The position numbers were made by a program, and so were the translations under genes. Source: Neoceratodus forsteri (taxonomy: Eukaryota > Chordata > Ceratodontiformes > Ceratodontidae). Taken from it: a DNA stretch of 64,000 nucleotides. Each line of letters starts with the position of its first letter. Positions within the stretch are counted from its first letter, which is position 1. Where the stretch lies: the NCBI GenBank assembly GCA_016271365.2, contig CM057449.1, forward strand, positions 1,564,900,501-1,564,964,500, given 5' to 3'. This document shows positions 45,551 through 57,129 of this stretch, in pieces. Below the pieces are notes generated by a model. The model made no database searches. It saw only the letters and a list, made by a program, of their open reading frames with translations, and was not told where the DNA came from.

Positions 45551-46274
45551 AGGAAAACTATACCCTCATATCATTTAAATTTTATTTGATTCCATGTCAA
45601 CAGACAACTCCTTTCCTGTAGCTGTTAGGGCTGTATGTGTTAACCTTAGTTTGTTTTCACTGCTTATTGTAGCTCCTGTGACTGCCCTGGGGGTCTCCAT
45701 TTCATGGTTGTTGAAATCTCATGGTCCATGAGAACTGCATTAGCATATGAGAACGTGATGTCAGATCAACCATTTATATCATTTATCTCTATATTAAAAA
45801 ACAAATACCTTGCAGAAACTCTCTGGAAATTCATAAACTGAATGAAGTTTAAAGGGGAAAAACCTGTATTATAACTCGAATAGTTTGCAAAGCTTACTGA
45901 AGATAAATGTGGTATTTCACGCCTTCTTGTAGCTTGTTTCTTTGAAGACTAATTAAGCAGACAGTCATACTGGGGAGTTTAAAGGGTGTCCTGAGTCACA
46001 CCTGAAAATAGGCACTTGACTGTCTAGCGTGCTTACCTGGTAAACAAAAGCTAAATAAATAAATTACGCATGATATTCTCATATGCTAATGCAGCTCTCA
46101 GGAACAATGAGGTTTCAACAACCATGAAATGGAGTCTCACAGGACAGCAATAGGGAATAGTATGAACTGTGAAAACTGACTAATGCAGTTGCATACATCT
46201 TCAACAGTTACATGAAAAGAGTTGTCTGTTGACATGGAAACAACATTTAGAAGATATGAAGGTGTAGTTTTCCT
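45551..46274. mobile_element. T2/Kolobok-like MITE with 200-bp inverted repeats
   Basis: TTAA lies on both sides (45547-45550 and 46275-46278). The tips are AGGAAAACTATACCCTCATATC and, reversed, AGGAAAACTACACCTTCATATC. The inverted repeats continue for about 200 bp (CCATGTCAACAGACAACTC; TCCATTTCATGGTTGTTGAAA; GCATTAGCATATGAGAA). The TTAAAGGRR-type start and TTAA duplication match T2 (Kolobok) MITEs known from frogs. It is 724 bp with no coding capacity. Confidence 0.82.
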
Positions 46275-46389
46275 TTAATTTTAGTAATTGGGGTTATTAT
46301 TAAGGAATGGTAGGCGTTATTGTGGGTTTTGGGGTTAGTCGGTTGTCTATATAAGTATATGTTATTTTATGGTTTGCTTTGCTGTTAGT

Positions 46390-47435
46390 CTTAAGAATGT
46401 GCTGGGAGGGCTTAAAGACGGTCAGGCAGTATTCCCCCACCAGACTCAGGAAATTGCATCCTTTTGACTGCCCCTACTTACCATCTGAGACCTACAAATC
46501 CTGTCAAGCTTTAGGGATTGCCAGGAGGCGTAGGAGATGGGGCAGAACTGGGTCTGGTGGGGGAATGGAAAGGGGGGGCAAATTGAGGTGGTGGGGATCA
46601 GGAGACACCCTGGGGCAAAATGATGTCAGGACAGGGGGTAATCCCTGTCTTGTCCCTACAAGCAAGGATTCAGCAAATGCTGGGCAGGAGTCAAGGTCTT
46701 CCTCAGCATCCCATCCAACTCAGGCGGTGTTATGTAATGCCAGATCCATTAAAAACAAGACAGCTATTATACTGTAGCTTATCTTGTTGAAATGGTGGAT
46801 CTGGTATGTATCAACAAGACCTGACTGGATGAAAATGTAGGCCCTGTATTGGCTTATGCAGTTCCAACTGGGTTCTCAGTGATCCACTGCCCGAGGTTGG
46901 ATCATAGGGCCGGGGGTATAGCCATCTTTTTTAAGAATGAACTGGGCCTTGTGGATGTTCCAGTAGGGTCCACCAGATCCTTTGAGTGTATCATGGGAGA
47001 GGGTGTAGGTTGCAAGATACTCCTCATCTACCATCCACCAGGTGATGGTGGAGAATTCCTGCAGGAGATAGGGGACTTCATCATCGACATGGTATTGGAG
47101 TCTCCCAGATGGATAATTCTGAGGGACTTCAATGCCTTGGTCAGTGATAAACTGTTGCAATTTGGTCAAAATCTCCTCCAGCTAATGATGATGCTGGGCC
47201 TTACACAGGTGGTTACCTCCGCTACCCATATAGGAGGTCACTCACTGGATCTGTTGCTCCTCCTGGGGATGGAGATCTCACACTTGGGGGTGGAACCAGT
47301 CATTTGGTCTGACCATCACACCACAGGGTTCAGTTTTGGGGCTCCCCTAAATGGACCTACCCCTTCAGAGATGGTCCGGTACTGCCCATCAAGGGGAGTT
47401 ACCCCAGATGGTCTATAGGCGGTCCTGGACCTATC
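46390..47435 (+). pseudogene. L2-type LINE ORF2, endonuclease
   Basis: Endonuclease motifs appear in order: VLCNARSIKNKTAIIL, then RLDHRAGGIAIFFKNELGL, LLIYHPPGDGGEFLQEIGD, WIILRDFNALVSD (usually GDFN), GHSLDLLLL and VIWSDHHTTGFSF. The frame is open from 46849 to 47418. The N-terminal part before 46730 (WGRTGSGGGMERGGKL) is probably leader or linker. The LINE inserted into the hAT element. Confidence 0.8.
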
Positions 47436-47635
47436 AGGATTGCTAGGCGAAAGCACAAGTCCATGAGATCTAGTACTGGCCTATAACTGCTATGCTCTCA
47501 TGAAACCTTGATTGTTGTATGTACCTCCCTTGCTTTATTGTAACCCTTTCCTTTGACATGGAACCTTTCTAAATGAGCTGCCTCATACTCAAAGGTGTTT
47601 GTAATCTGAGATTTAATAAATAAATAAAAAACAAG
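47436..47635. mobile_element. small insertion within the L2-type LINE
   Basis: Between endonuclease and RT linker there are about 190 bp without homology. They end TTTAATAAATAAATAAAAAAC, which looks like the tail of a SINE or truncated LINE. Confidence 0.4.
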
Positions 47636-48476
47636 GCGTTGGGAGATGCCTTGAAATTGATTTCTCCTGTTCATGTTCGACCACTCACTCTTCGCCCAAG
47701 GTCCCCTTGGTATGATGGTTCCTTGAAGGAGTTGAGGCGAGTCGGTCAAAGGATGGAGAAAGCATGGCGTAAGTCTGGTCTGGATGCTGACTGGCTTAGA
47801 TTGATGGAACATTATAAGGGCTATCAATCAGAAATCACCCGTAAGAAGGCTGAGTTCCTGTCCAGGGAGATTTCTGCAGAATCGATCAGCTTAGCTTTTC
47901 CGAACTGTTGACAAACTGTGCAATCCAATCTGTCTCCACTCCAGAAGAGCTTTTTCTCAGGCTAAGTGTGAGGAGCTAGCTCGATTCTTTGCAGTTAAGG
48001 TTGCCAGCATCAGGTCTGGAATCGGCCCGGCTCTCCCTACGAGGGGCTGTGGAGGTCAATGGGAGGTGATGAGCACCCGGTCTGTCTGGAGGGATTTCAG
48101 CTGGCCAGAATTCATGGACACGGTGAAGATTGTCCAGGCATTGCACCCAACCAGTTGTAGTTTAGACTCGAGCCATATCCCCCCTTTTAGTGGGGTGTGT
48201 AGATGTTATCTGCCCAATCCTGGCTGAAATTTTCTGGAGATCCTTGGAGAGGGGGGTCTTTCCTGATCCCCTAAAGGAGGTGGTCATTTGACCATTCCTT
48301 AAGAAGCCCTCCTTGGCTCCCAACTGCCCAGTTAACTACCAGCCTGTCTCTAACCTACCCTTTGTGGGTAAGGTTATTGAGAAGGTGGTTGCGTTGCAAC
48401 TGGAGGATCACCTTGTGACCCACAATGTCTATGATGCTCTCCAGTCTGGATTTAGGAAGAGACACAGCATGGAGAC
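47636..48476 (+). pseudogene. L2-type LINE ORF2, linker and first RT motifs
   Basis: The linker reads PRSPWYDGSLKELRRVGQRMEKAWRK, and RT begins LAPNCPVNYQPVSNLPFVGK, VIEKVVALQLEDHL, LQSGFRKRHSME. There it is cut by Gypsy-2 at 48477. Removing Gypsy-2 with one GAGAC copy joins the frame to TTLVWVLYDLLMER on the other side. Stops and a frameshift lie between 47911 and 48313. Confidence 0.82.
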
Positions 48477-49692
48477 TGTCACAAACCCACTCAGTAGGTC
48501 AGGCCCTCTACTCCCAAAGTGCCAATCTCCAAGCGCAGTTTTGTGAACAGTTTAACAGAACAAGGTAACCCTCTTGTCTGTTTGTGAGTTCGGATCAACC
48601 TTTGGTCTCCAGTCTTGGAGGGATTCAAACTGTGAACCTTTTGCTAGTGTACCCAATGCACAGGCTCAGATATTTCTGTCTTCTGGGGGCCAGATATCTT
48701 TGCCTATGGGCACCTAACCAGGTGTACAGAAATGAACCATTAAAAACTTTAATAAAGACCTCCGATTTAAAAATGCTTCTCTTTCCAGTTTGGCATCACC
48801 ATTCAAGCTTATGCCTAGTGTCTGCTATAACCATATATATTTTTCTTAAAAATTAAAGAAATTCAAAGACAGACCAAGTATGCTCTAAAAAGAGTTTTAC
48901 TAAAATAGATAATATGTAAAACATACACTACAGAACTATTACATCACAAGACATGCAAATCTATTAAAAGAACAAGGTTTTAAACAGTGCAATTCTTACT
49001 ACCGTACTTAGATTTGTCTCTCTAAATACCTGCTTAAAGTGCTCCAAAGCTGTTTCTTTGTCAGAGTCTAGATAGAAATGTCTCTGAAGGAAAACAGAAT
49101 AATCTTTAAAAAGCTGGTTTTCCACACCTATTTTGCATGAGGTCACCTAGCTCCTCCCTGTCAGAACATATAAAAAATTATATCTATATAAAAACAGGAT
49201 GTCTTTTCCAAGTATTAAATTCTGCAATCCTCAGCATGACTCATGTCCTTCAAATGACATTTCTTTGATCTATTGGTCAGTTTCCCCTCTTACACAGACA
49301 TCAGCATTTATGATTTTGTACCAGTTTACTAAACCTGGCTTCCTAATCTTGAAACGTCATAAAAGGGATGCTCAACTCAAGCCTCTTCCAGCCTGTAAAT
49401 AACTTTAGATAAAACAGGAGATCCTTGATCAAGCTCTGTTCTACTCTGTAATTAGCTTCAGGCCTGCCATGTAACACCTTGTTTCTAAAACCTGTGTGTG
49501 CTTGATCTCACATGTTGTTTCAGCATTTTCTCATGGCTTTCATCTTTCAGCTGAAACCTGGGGGGGGGGTGAGCGAGGTCACTCCAAGAGCACCAGATTT
49601 CTCAGCATCTCTCATGGGAGACAGTCCATAATCCACTTTGATTTTACAAAAAAATGATACTACAGCACTCAGAACTGGCTGTCCACGTCACA
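48477..49692 (-). repeat. Gypsy-2 3' LTR
   Basis: It runs from TGTCACAAACCCACTC to CTGTCCACGTCACA. The bases just inside (ATCCTCCCCACC) are the complement of a purine tract. It matches the LTR at 54600 with scattered differences. Confidence 0.92.
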
Positions 49693-49758
49693 ATCCTCCC
49701 CACCTAGATTGAATTTGGGGGCTCTATCCCCTGCATGGGATGAGCTTCCCAAATCAGT

Positions 49759-51002
49759 TCACTCCTCATAGACACTAGACAGCCCATCTGAGTTCTGTTT
49801 TTTTGCTCCAGCCCTATGTATGATTGTTAGATTATACCCTTGCAAAGCAAGACTCCATTTTAGCAATCTGCCATTGTTTTTCCCCATCTGCATCAGCCAA
49901 ACTAGGGGATTGTGGTCAGTCTGCACCACAAAATGCTGCCCATACAAGTATGGCTGTAATTTCTTTAGGGCCCACACTATGGCAAGACACTTCTTTTCCA
50001 CCATGGAATACACTCAATCCCTGGGAATTAACTTTTTACTCACTTAGGCTATTAGGTGATCCCTCCCTTGGCTGGATGTCTAACTCAGTACTGCTGCAAT
50101 ACCCATGTCTGAGGCGTCAGTCTGAACTATAAAGGTTTTGCTATAGTCAGGACTTGTCAAAACAGGAGCACTGCACAGTGCCTCCTTTAGTTTGGAAAAG
50201 GCTTCCTCACAGGCTGAGCCCCAGGTAATTTTCCTGGGCATCCTTTTCTTAGTCAGGTCAGATAGGGAAGCAGCCAGGGCACTGTAATTGGGTACAAAAA
50301 TTTTCTGTAGTACCCTGCTGTCCCTAGAAAACTCCTGACCTGCTTCTGGGTTTCTGGTCTGGGCCACGCCTGGATCACCTCTATCTTTATTTGGTTAGGA
50401 TGGAGCTGTCCCCGGCCTACCACATGCCTGAGGTATGCCACTTCTCCCATGGCCATCTGGCACTTCCCGGCTTTGACAGTGAGCCCAGCCCTCTGTATCC
50501 TGCCCAGCACTTCCCTAACGTGGGATAGGTGTTCCATCCAGATGGTACTAAAGATGGCAATGTCATCCAGGTACGCCATGGCGTACTCCTCAGAACCATT
50601 TAACACCTGGTTTACTGACCTTGGGAAAGTGGCCAGGGCATTCTTCATTCCGAAAGGCATTACTTTAAACTCAAATAAGCCTATCAGAGTGATGAAGGCC
50701 GACTTCTCCCTAGCTCTGTCTGTCAATTCTACCTGCCAATACCCCTTCATCAGGTCAATGGTCGTAAGGTAGGGCGCCTCTCCCAACTTGTCCAGGAGTT
50801 CATCCGTCTGGAGTATCGGGTGGGCATCTGACTTCATGACTGCATTCAGTCCATGATAGTCCACACTGAAATGAGTAGAGCCATCTGGCTTAGGCACAAG
50901 GACTATGGGTGATGCCCAGGGGCTGTGGGATCTTTGGATTACCACTAAATCCAGCATCTCCTCCACTTCCCTCCTAATGTCCTTTTGGACAGCCTCTGAC
51001 AC
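49759..51002 (-). pseudogene. Gypsy-2 reverse transcriptase and RNase H
   Basis: RT: REVEEMLDLVVIQRSHSPWA, SPIVLVPKPDGSTHFSVDYHGLN, YLTTIDLMKGYWQVEL, FKVMPFGMKNALATF and the catalytic AYLDDIAIFS. RNase H: FIVQTDASDMGIAAVLS, then KKCLAIVWALKKLQPYLYG and FVVQTDHNPLVWL. One frame covers 50253-51002 and two more cover RNase H, separated by frameshifts near 50250 and 50080. Both catalytic RT aspartates are present. Confidence 0.88.
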
Positions 51003-51014
51003 CTGATATGCTGT

Positions 51015-52317
51015 TCACCGTATGCGTATCTGTGTCCCTGTCTCCACATCGTGTGTCACTAAGAGGGTTAGTCCAGGCTTGGCGCTAAACAAGGGGGCAA
51101 AGTCTGCTAAAACCTCCTGTATTTTCTGGATCTGGACTGGGGCTAGCTGGGGAGACAATTTTACTGCTTCCATAGAGGACTCCCGCTTACTTTCTTCCAG
51201 CAAATCCAGAAGGGGGTCTCCTTCGTCCGTCCCTTCCCCATGACTACACACTGCAAACACCTTGTCAGCCCTCTTTGCATATGGTTTCATCATGTTGACA
51301 TGGTACATCCTCTCTGTTTGTCTTCGGTCAGGTAATTCCACAATGTAGTTCACATCATTTACCTTCCTAACCACTTTGTATAGTCCTGCCCACTCAGCCT
51401 GCAGCTTGTCTTTCTGGACTGGAATAAGGACCATGACTTTCTGACTCACCAAGTACGAGCGAGCTCTGGCTCTGCGGTCGTACCACACTTTTTGTTTCTG
51501 TTGGGCAGCTGCCAGGTTGCTCTGGGCTGTCCCCATAAGCTCCTTCAGCCTTTCCCTAAACCTAAGGATGTAATCCACAATGGGAGTTCCCTGGGTGGCA
51601 TGCTTGCCTTCCCAGTCCTCCCGGATCAAGTCTAGGGGCCCACATTCCCGACGTCCATATGAGTTTGAAAGGGGAAAACCCTGTCGACTCTTGGGACATC
51701 TCCCTGTATGCAAACAACAGGTGGGGAAGGTATTTCTCCCAGTCCCTCCCATGCTGTTCAGCAAACGCCCGAAGCATTGACTTTAGGGTACCTTTGAAGC
51801 ATTCCACAAGCCCATTGGCTTGTGGGTGATATGGTGTCATGCATCTCTGCACCACCCCACACTTCTCCCATAAACATTTCATCAGGTCCAACATGAAGGA
51901 ACCCCCTCGATCGGTGATTACCTCCTGCGAAGACCCCACACAGGAGAAAATCCCAAGTAAGGCATCTTCCACTTTGTCAGTCCTTAGTAAGGATAGGGCA
52001 ACTGCCTCTGGGTACCGAGTGGCATAATCCACTACAGTCAGGATGAATCTCTTCCCTGAGGAGCTGGGGGTATTTAAAGGCCCCACAATATCCATTCCCA
52101 CCCTCTGGAATGGCTCCTCCACTATGGGCAATGGAATCAGGGCAGCTTGGGTTTTCTTGCCCACCTTCCCTATTTCTTGGTACCGGTGACAAGACCTGCA
52201 ATCCTCCTTCACCTGCTGGGTGAAGTTAGGCCAGTAGAAATTCTGGGCTAACCGCTGCATAGTGCGCGCAATTCCCAGATGACCAGATAAGGGAATATCA
52301 TGTGCAATTTTGAGCAA
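51015..52317 (-). pseudogene. Gypsy-2 integrase
   Basis: Zinc-binding region: HDIPLSGHLGIARTMQRL then DCRSCHRYQEIGK (His-His-Cys-Cys). Core: VGMDIVGPL, VVDYATRYPEAVAL, VITDRGGSFM, TPYHPQANGLVECFKG, giving the D, D and E positions. FAYREMSQESTGFSPF and a long C-terminal region with VWYDRRARARSY and EWAGLYKVVRKVNDVNYIV-like sequence follow. One frameshift near 51600-51760. It lies 5' of RT, which is the diagnostic feature of the Gmr1 group. Confidence 0.87.
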
Positions 52318-52364
52318 CTGCTCATGATACCCCAGGGAACGACAAGCTGCCTGCCTCCCTCTGT

Positions 52365-53040
52365 CTATACTGCCTGAGTATACATAAGTCCATTTTCCCC
52401 ATAAACCTTATGTCTGCCGTCACCTACCTGTGCTCTGTCAGAGTCTGCCCAAGCCCTCAGCTTCTCTAAACTAGGGTCACTCCTCTGAGCAGCTGCAAAC
52501 CCCTCACACATTCCCAAGGCATGGGACAGGTCCCCTTCAGTCACTAAACTAGGGTCCCTAGCACTAGCGTCAGGGCACTTGGGATCACTGTCAATCCCAA
52601 CCCTCTGACAATGAGTTATCCCTCCCTCTTCGGAGTAACCCTCTGTAGCTGTGTGGTTACTTGCCACTAGGGAAATTTCTACCCACTCTTCATTAATCTC
52701 CATATCAGGAGACACAGGCTGGGGAACCAGCTTCTCAGTGGTTTCCACAATGCCTTCTGTGGGGTTCAGGGAACTACAATTTTCCTTGCCACTTGGCTAT
52801 GGGTAACTGCACATACCATCCCCTGTTTTAGATTGCTGCCCAAGATCACATCCACTGCTAAGGTGTTGGCTACAGCCACCTGTTGCACAGTTCCCCGTTT
52901 CACCCCAGTCTAAGAGAACACTAGCAAGTGGTAATGTTTTCTCCCCTCCCGTAAAGTCCTGTACAGTGACGTATTTATTGGGTATAAGCAGACCAGGCTG
53001 TACCAGATCCCCCTTTACCAAGATCAGGGATGCCCCTGTG
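52365..53040 (-). pseudogene. Gypsy-2 protease and linker
   Basis: The protease active site LRDTGASLILVKGDL begins near 53050, just after a stop, and the frame 52797-53021 continues into the flap region. The following acidic linker (EVWVEISLVA-like, FAAAQRSDPSLEKLRAWAD) matches the linker before integrase in Gypsy-1 (LGRAQRADPTLQKLREI). Confidence 0.75.
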
Positions 53041-53051
53041 TCCCTTAACCC

Positions 53052-54308
53052 TTACATCTGTACACCATTCACCATGACTGGGTGCATGTGTTCAATCATG
53101 TTCACTGGCATGCTTCCAGGGACACACAAACAACCTACTTCCTTTCTAGCACCCTGTTGTGTATTATTACTCGCCTTTTGGGGAAACTGTCTGGCAATAT
53201 GCACAGTTTCTTTACACAACCAACATTCATTTCTTCTCTCAGAGAAATCTTTTCTCTGAAACCTGGGGCTAACTGGTTTCGGTGGAGGCAGTGAGGGTTT
53301 TAGCTGCCCTAAAGGTGCGCTTTTCCCTTTCTGCGCTGCCACACCCACCCCATTAGCTCTCAGAGCAGGTCTGCTCTTGGCATAGTGGTCCAAGAGTTCC
53401 GCAGTCTCTTGCACTGTTTTGGGATCTTGGTCCTCTAGCCAGGTTTTTAGCACTGCTGGGCATGCCCAATAAAACTGTTCTAATAAAATCACATTTTAAA
53501 TTTTATCAACATAGTCTGCCTCAATTCCTTCCCACCAACGTTTTAAAAACTGACATTGTTTCGTGGCTAGCTCCTCATAGCTCATATCAGGGCTTCTCCT
53601 GAGCTTACAGAATTTAGCTCTGTATGATTCAGTAGTTAAGTCAAACTTTTTTAACAGAGGAGCTTTTAGTTTGCTGTAATTATTACTGTCCTCATTGTCC
53701 ATTTGACCCAATGCATCCTGAGCTTTTCTGGTAAGTAGCAGGGATACCTGGAAGCTCCAGGACTCTCTAGGAATCTTAGCCTGAATACAACATTTTTCAA
53801 AAGAATTTAAAAAGGCATCCATATCCTCCGCCTCTTTAAATTCAGCTATTAATTTGGAGTTCAATTTGTAACCCAGTCCTGCAGTCCCAGTTAAACCCAA
53901 GCCACTTACCTGCTCTGGTGCTCCGGGTCGGAGTCATATCTTCACCAGTTCGTGTTGCCTCTGGTGCTCCTGCTCCTCATGGTCTGCATCTCGGCGTTCT
54001 CTCTTTGCCTAACGGTCCGCCTCTCATTTCTCTCATTCTCTCATCTATTGGAACTCCAGCTCCATCCTATGCAACTCAATTTGCAGCCTGAGTACCTCTG
54101 GATTCAGGATACTGGTGACCTTCTCCTGCTGCTGTGGCCCTTCACTGACAGTGGCCCTGTTTCCCTCCTCATCAGATCTGGACACTGCACTGGCAGCTAG
54201 CCCTGCCACACTCGAGGTTTGGTCCTTTCCGGTCATGGTCCGTGACTCACTGCTCTGGGTATCTGCTTCCATCAGGGCATCTATGAGGTTCTGCTTTTTG
54301 GCTGTCAC
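53052..54308 (-). pseudogene. Gypsy-2 gag with SCAN-like domain and knuckle
   Basis: It starts MTAKKQNLIDALMEAD at 54308, followed by a stretch with probable coiled coil (LRLQIELHRMELEFQ). In the next frame come EDMDAFLNSFEKCCIQAKI and ESYRAKFCKLRRSPDMSYEE, then ILLEQFYWACPAVLKTWLED, which together match the SCAN fold region of Gmr1-type gag. A zinc knuckle CWLCKETVHIARQFP follows, with Phe where the last Cys would be expected. Frameshifts lie near 53910 and 53494. Confidence 0.8.
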
Positions 54309-54599
54309 CTCGAACGGAACTCCTCTACCCCCAGCACAACTGCTTCAAGTAATCTACAGTGTGCCTGCTGTAGTTGGAAGCCATCTTCTTCCCTGATTAC
54401 AGCTACTCTGACTTGCACTTTAGGAAAAAAAAATAAAACGGGTAGGAACTGAACTGTACGCCAAGTGATATAGTTCTGTTTCCTTTTTAAAATAAAACTC
54501 TGCCTTTTTTTTTCTTTGCAAGTGAGCTGATGGTCTCAAGCTGACAGAGAACAATAAAAGCTTGTGATACCAAAATTATGCCACCGCTGCCAACCAATC

Positions 54600-55816
54600 T
54601 GTCACAAACCCACTCAACAGGTCAGGCCTTCTACTCCCAAAGTGCCAATCTCCGAGCACAGTCTTGTGAACAGTTTAACAGAACAAGGTAACCCTCTTGT
54701 CTGTTTTGTAAGTTCAGATCAACCTTTGGTCTCCAGCCTTGGAGGGATTCAAACTGTGAACCTCTTGCTAGCATACCCAATGCACAGGCTCAGATATTTC
54801 TGTCTTCGGGGGGCCAGATATCTTTGCCTATGGGCACCTAACCAGGTGTACATAAATGAACCCTTAAAACTTTAATAAAGACTTCAGATTTAAAAATGCT
54901 TCTCTTTCCAGTTTGGTATCACCATTCAAGCTTATGCCTAGTGTCTGCTATAACCATATATACTTTTCTTACAAATTAAAGAAATTCAAAGACAGACCAA
55001 GTATGCTCTAAAAAGAGTTTTACTGAAATAGATAATAATATGTAAAACATACAATACAGAACTATTATATCACAAGACATACAAATCTATTAAAAGAACA
55101 AGGTTTTAAACAGTGCAATTCTTACTGCCATACTTAGATTTGTCTCACTAAATACCTGCTTAAAGTGCTCCAAAGATGTTTCTTTGTCAGAGTCTAGATA
55201 GAAGTGTCTCTAAAGGAAAACAGAATAATCTTTAAAAAGCTAGTTTTCCCCACCTATTTTGCAGGAGGTCACCTAGCTCCTCCCTGTCAGAACATATAAA
55301 AAAACTGTATCTATATAAAAACAGGATGTCTTTTCCAAGTATTAAATTCTGCAATCCTCAGCATGATTCATGTCCTTCAAATGACATTTCTTTGATCTAT
55401 TGATCAGTTTCCCCTCTCACACAGACATCAGCATTTATGATTTCACACCAGTTTACTAAACCTGGCTTCTTCCTCTCGAAACGTCATAAAAGGGATGCTC
55501 AACTCAAGCCTCTTACAGCCTGTAATTAACTTTAGATAAAACAGGAGATACTTGATCAAGGTCTGTTCTACTCTGTAATTAGCTTCAGGCCTGCCATGTA
55601 ATACTTTGTTTCTAAAACCTGTGTGTGTATGATCTCACATGCTGTTTCAGCATTTTCTCATGGCTTTCATCTTTCAGCTGAAACCTGGGGGGGGTGAGCG
55701 AGGTCACTCCAAGAGCATCAGATTTATCAGCATCTCTCATGGGAGACAGTCCATGACCCATTTTGATTTAAAAAAAAATTATACTACAGCACTCAGAACT
55801 GGCTGTCCACATCACA
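54600..55816 (-). repeat. Gypsy-2 5' LTR
   Basis: It runs from TGTCACAAACCCACTC to TGTCCACATCACA. Just inside, the sense strand reads GATTGGTTGGCAGCGGTGG, the likely primer-binding region and similar in its first bases to that of Gypsy-1. Confidence 0.92.
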
Positions 55817-55821
55817 GAGAC

Positions 55822-57121
55822 CACCCTTGTCTGGGTATTATATGATCTCCTAATGGAGAGAGAGCGAAAGGCTCATGCCATCTTGGTCCTTCTTGATCTC
55901 TCAGCAGCTTTTGACACTGTGGACGATGGTGTGCTGTTGGAGTCCCTGCGGATCCTTTGTGGACTGTCAGGTACAGTTCTCGAATGGTTTCAATCCTTCC
56001 TCGTGGGCAGGTCTCAGAGGGTGGTCACTGGAATTTATTCCTCTGAAGCCCATCCCCTGTCCTGCGGGATACTGCAGGGCTCCATATTGGCACATATGTT
56101 GTTCGCAGTGTATATGCTGCAATTGGGAGATATCATTAGGTGATACTGCTTGAGTTTCCACTGCTATGCAGATGATACTCAGCTGTATATGTCCATTATA
56201 CCCAGACAGGTTGATGTGATTTCCATGCTAAACAACTGCCTCTCTGAGATCAAAGACTGGATGAGCACTAGCTGGCTGAGACTGAATCCAGATAAGACTG
56301 AGGTGTTGGTAGTGGACCTAGGTCACCCGGGGCGGGTTTGGGGGCTGGTCATGCATCGGGCCTATGGCTTGATGGTGTTCAGCTCACTACCTCAGATCGG
56401 GTGCCTAACCTGGGCATTATTTTTGATGATGGCCTGACCCTGAAAGCTCAGGTGGCGGCTGTGGCTAAATCCTCATTTTACCATCTGAGGAACATTGCCC
56501 GGGTGAAACACCTGGTTCTGCTGTCAACCTTCCAACACTGGTCCATGCCTTCAATACCACCCATCTTGACTACTGCAATGCCCTCTACTTAGGGCTTTCT
56601 AGGATTGATATCCACCATTTGCAGCTTGTGCAGAATGCTGCGGCCAGGTTATTGACTGGTACTTCAAGGACCAGCCACATCACACCTGTGCTGCGTGGAC
56701 TGCACTGGCTGCCAGTTCAGTGGTGGATCACCTATAAGGTAGGCTTGCTTATCTTCAAAGCCCTACACAAACAGGGACCCAACTACCTGAAAGATCTCCT
56801 GACTCCCAACTCCCCCACTCATCCTCTTCAATCCGCCGACTAGGGATTGCTAGAGATTCCCAGGGTTCACTTAAAAACTTCTGGTGCTCGTGTGTTCACC
56901 TTTGCAGCACCAACCCTGTGGAATTCTCTACCTCATCAGTTAAGAGAATGCCTGAATGTCAGTAGTTTTAATCTATGTTAAAAACATACTTATTTATGTT
57001 AGCTTTCCCAGATTGTTTTTAGCTATTCTATATTGTTTTATTCAGTTTTTATTATATCTGTGTATTGAAAGTGTACAGCACCTTGGTTTTTGAAAGGTGC
57101 TACAAAAATAAAGTATCAATT
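55822..57121 (+). pseudogene. L2-type LINE ORF2, RT palm to 3' end
   Basis: It resumes after Gypsy-2 with LVLLDLSAAFDTVDDGVLL, then LSCGILQGSILAHMLFAVYM, FHCYADDTQLYMSI (catalytic YADD, Asp-Asp codons 56171-56176) and WLRLNPDKTEVLVV. The C-terminal part has QLVQNAAARLLTGTSRTSHI, LRGLHWLPVQ and FKALHKQGPNYL. The 3' UTR ends AATAAAGTATCAATTGATTGAT, a short TGAT-type tail usual for this group. Frameshifts are present near 56145, 56330 and 56600. Confidence 0.85.
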
Positions 57122-57129
57122 GATTGATC

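Larger units (their letters stand above)
48477..55816 (-). mobile_element. Gypsy-2, a Gmr1-like Ty3/Gypsy retrotransposon
   Basis: This is a 7.3-kb minus-strand element with LTRs of about 1216 bp at both ends and a perfect 5-bp target duplication GAGAC (48472-48476 and 55817-55821). The order of coding parts is gag, protease, integrase, RT, RNase H, the same copia-like order as in Gypsy-1. No envelope frame. It is related to Gypsy-1 in its proteins, but its LTRs are unrelated in sequence, so this is a second family. Stops and frame breaks are fewer than in Gypsy-1, but it is still defective. Confidence 0.92.
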
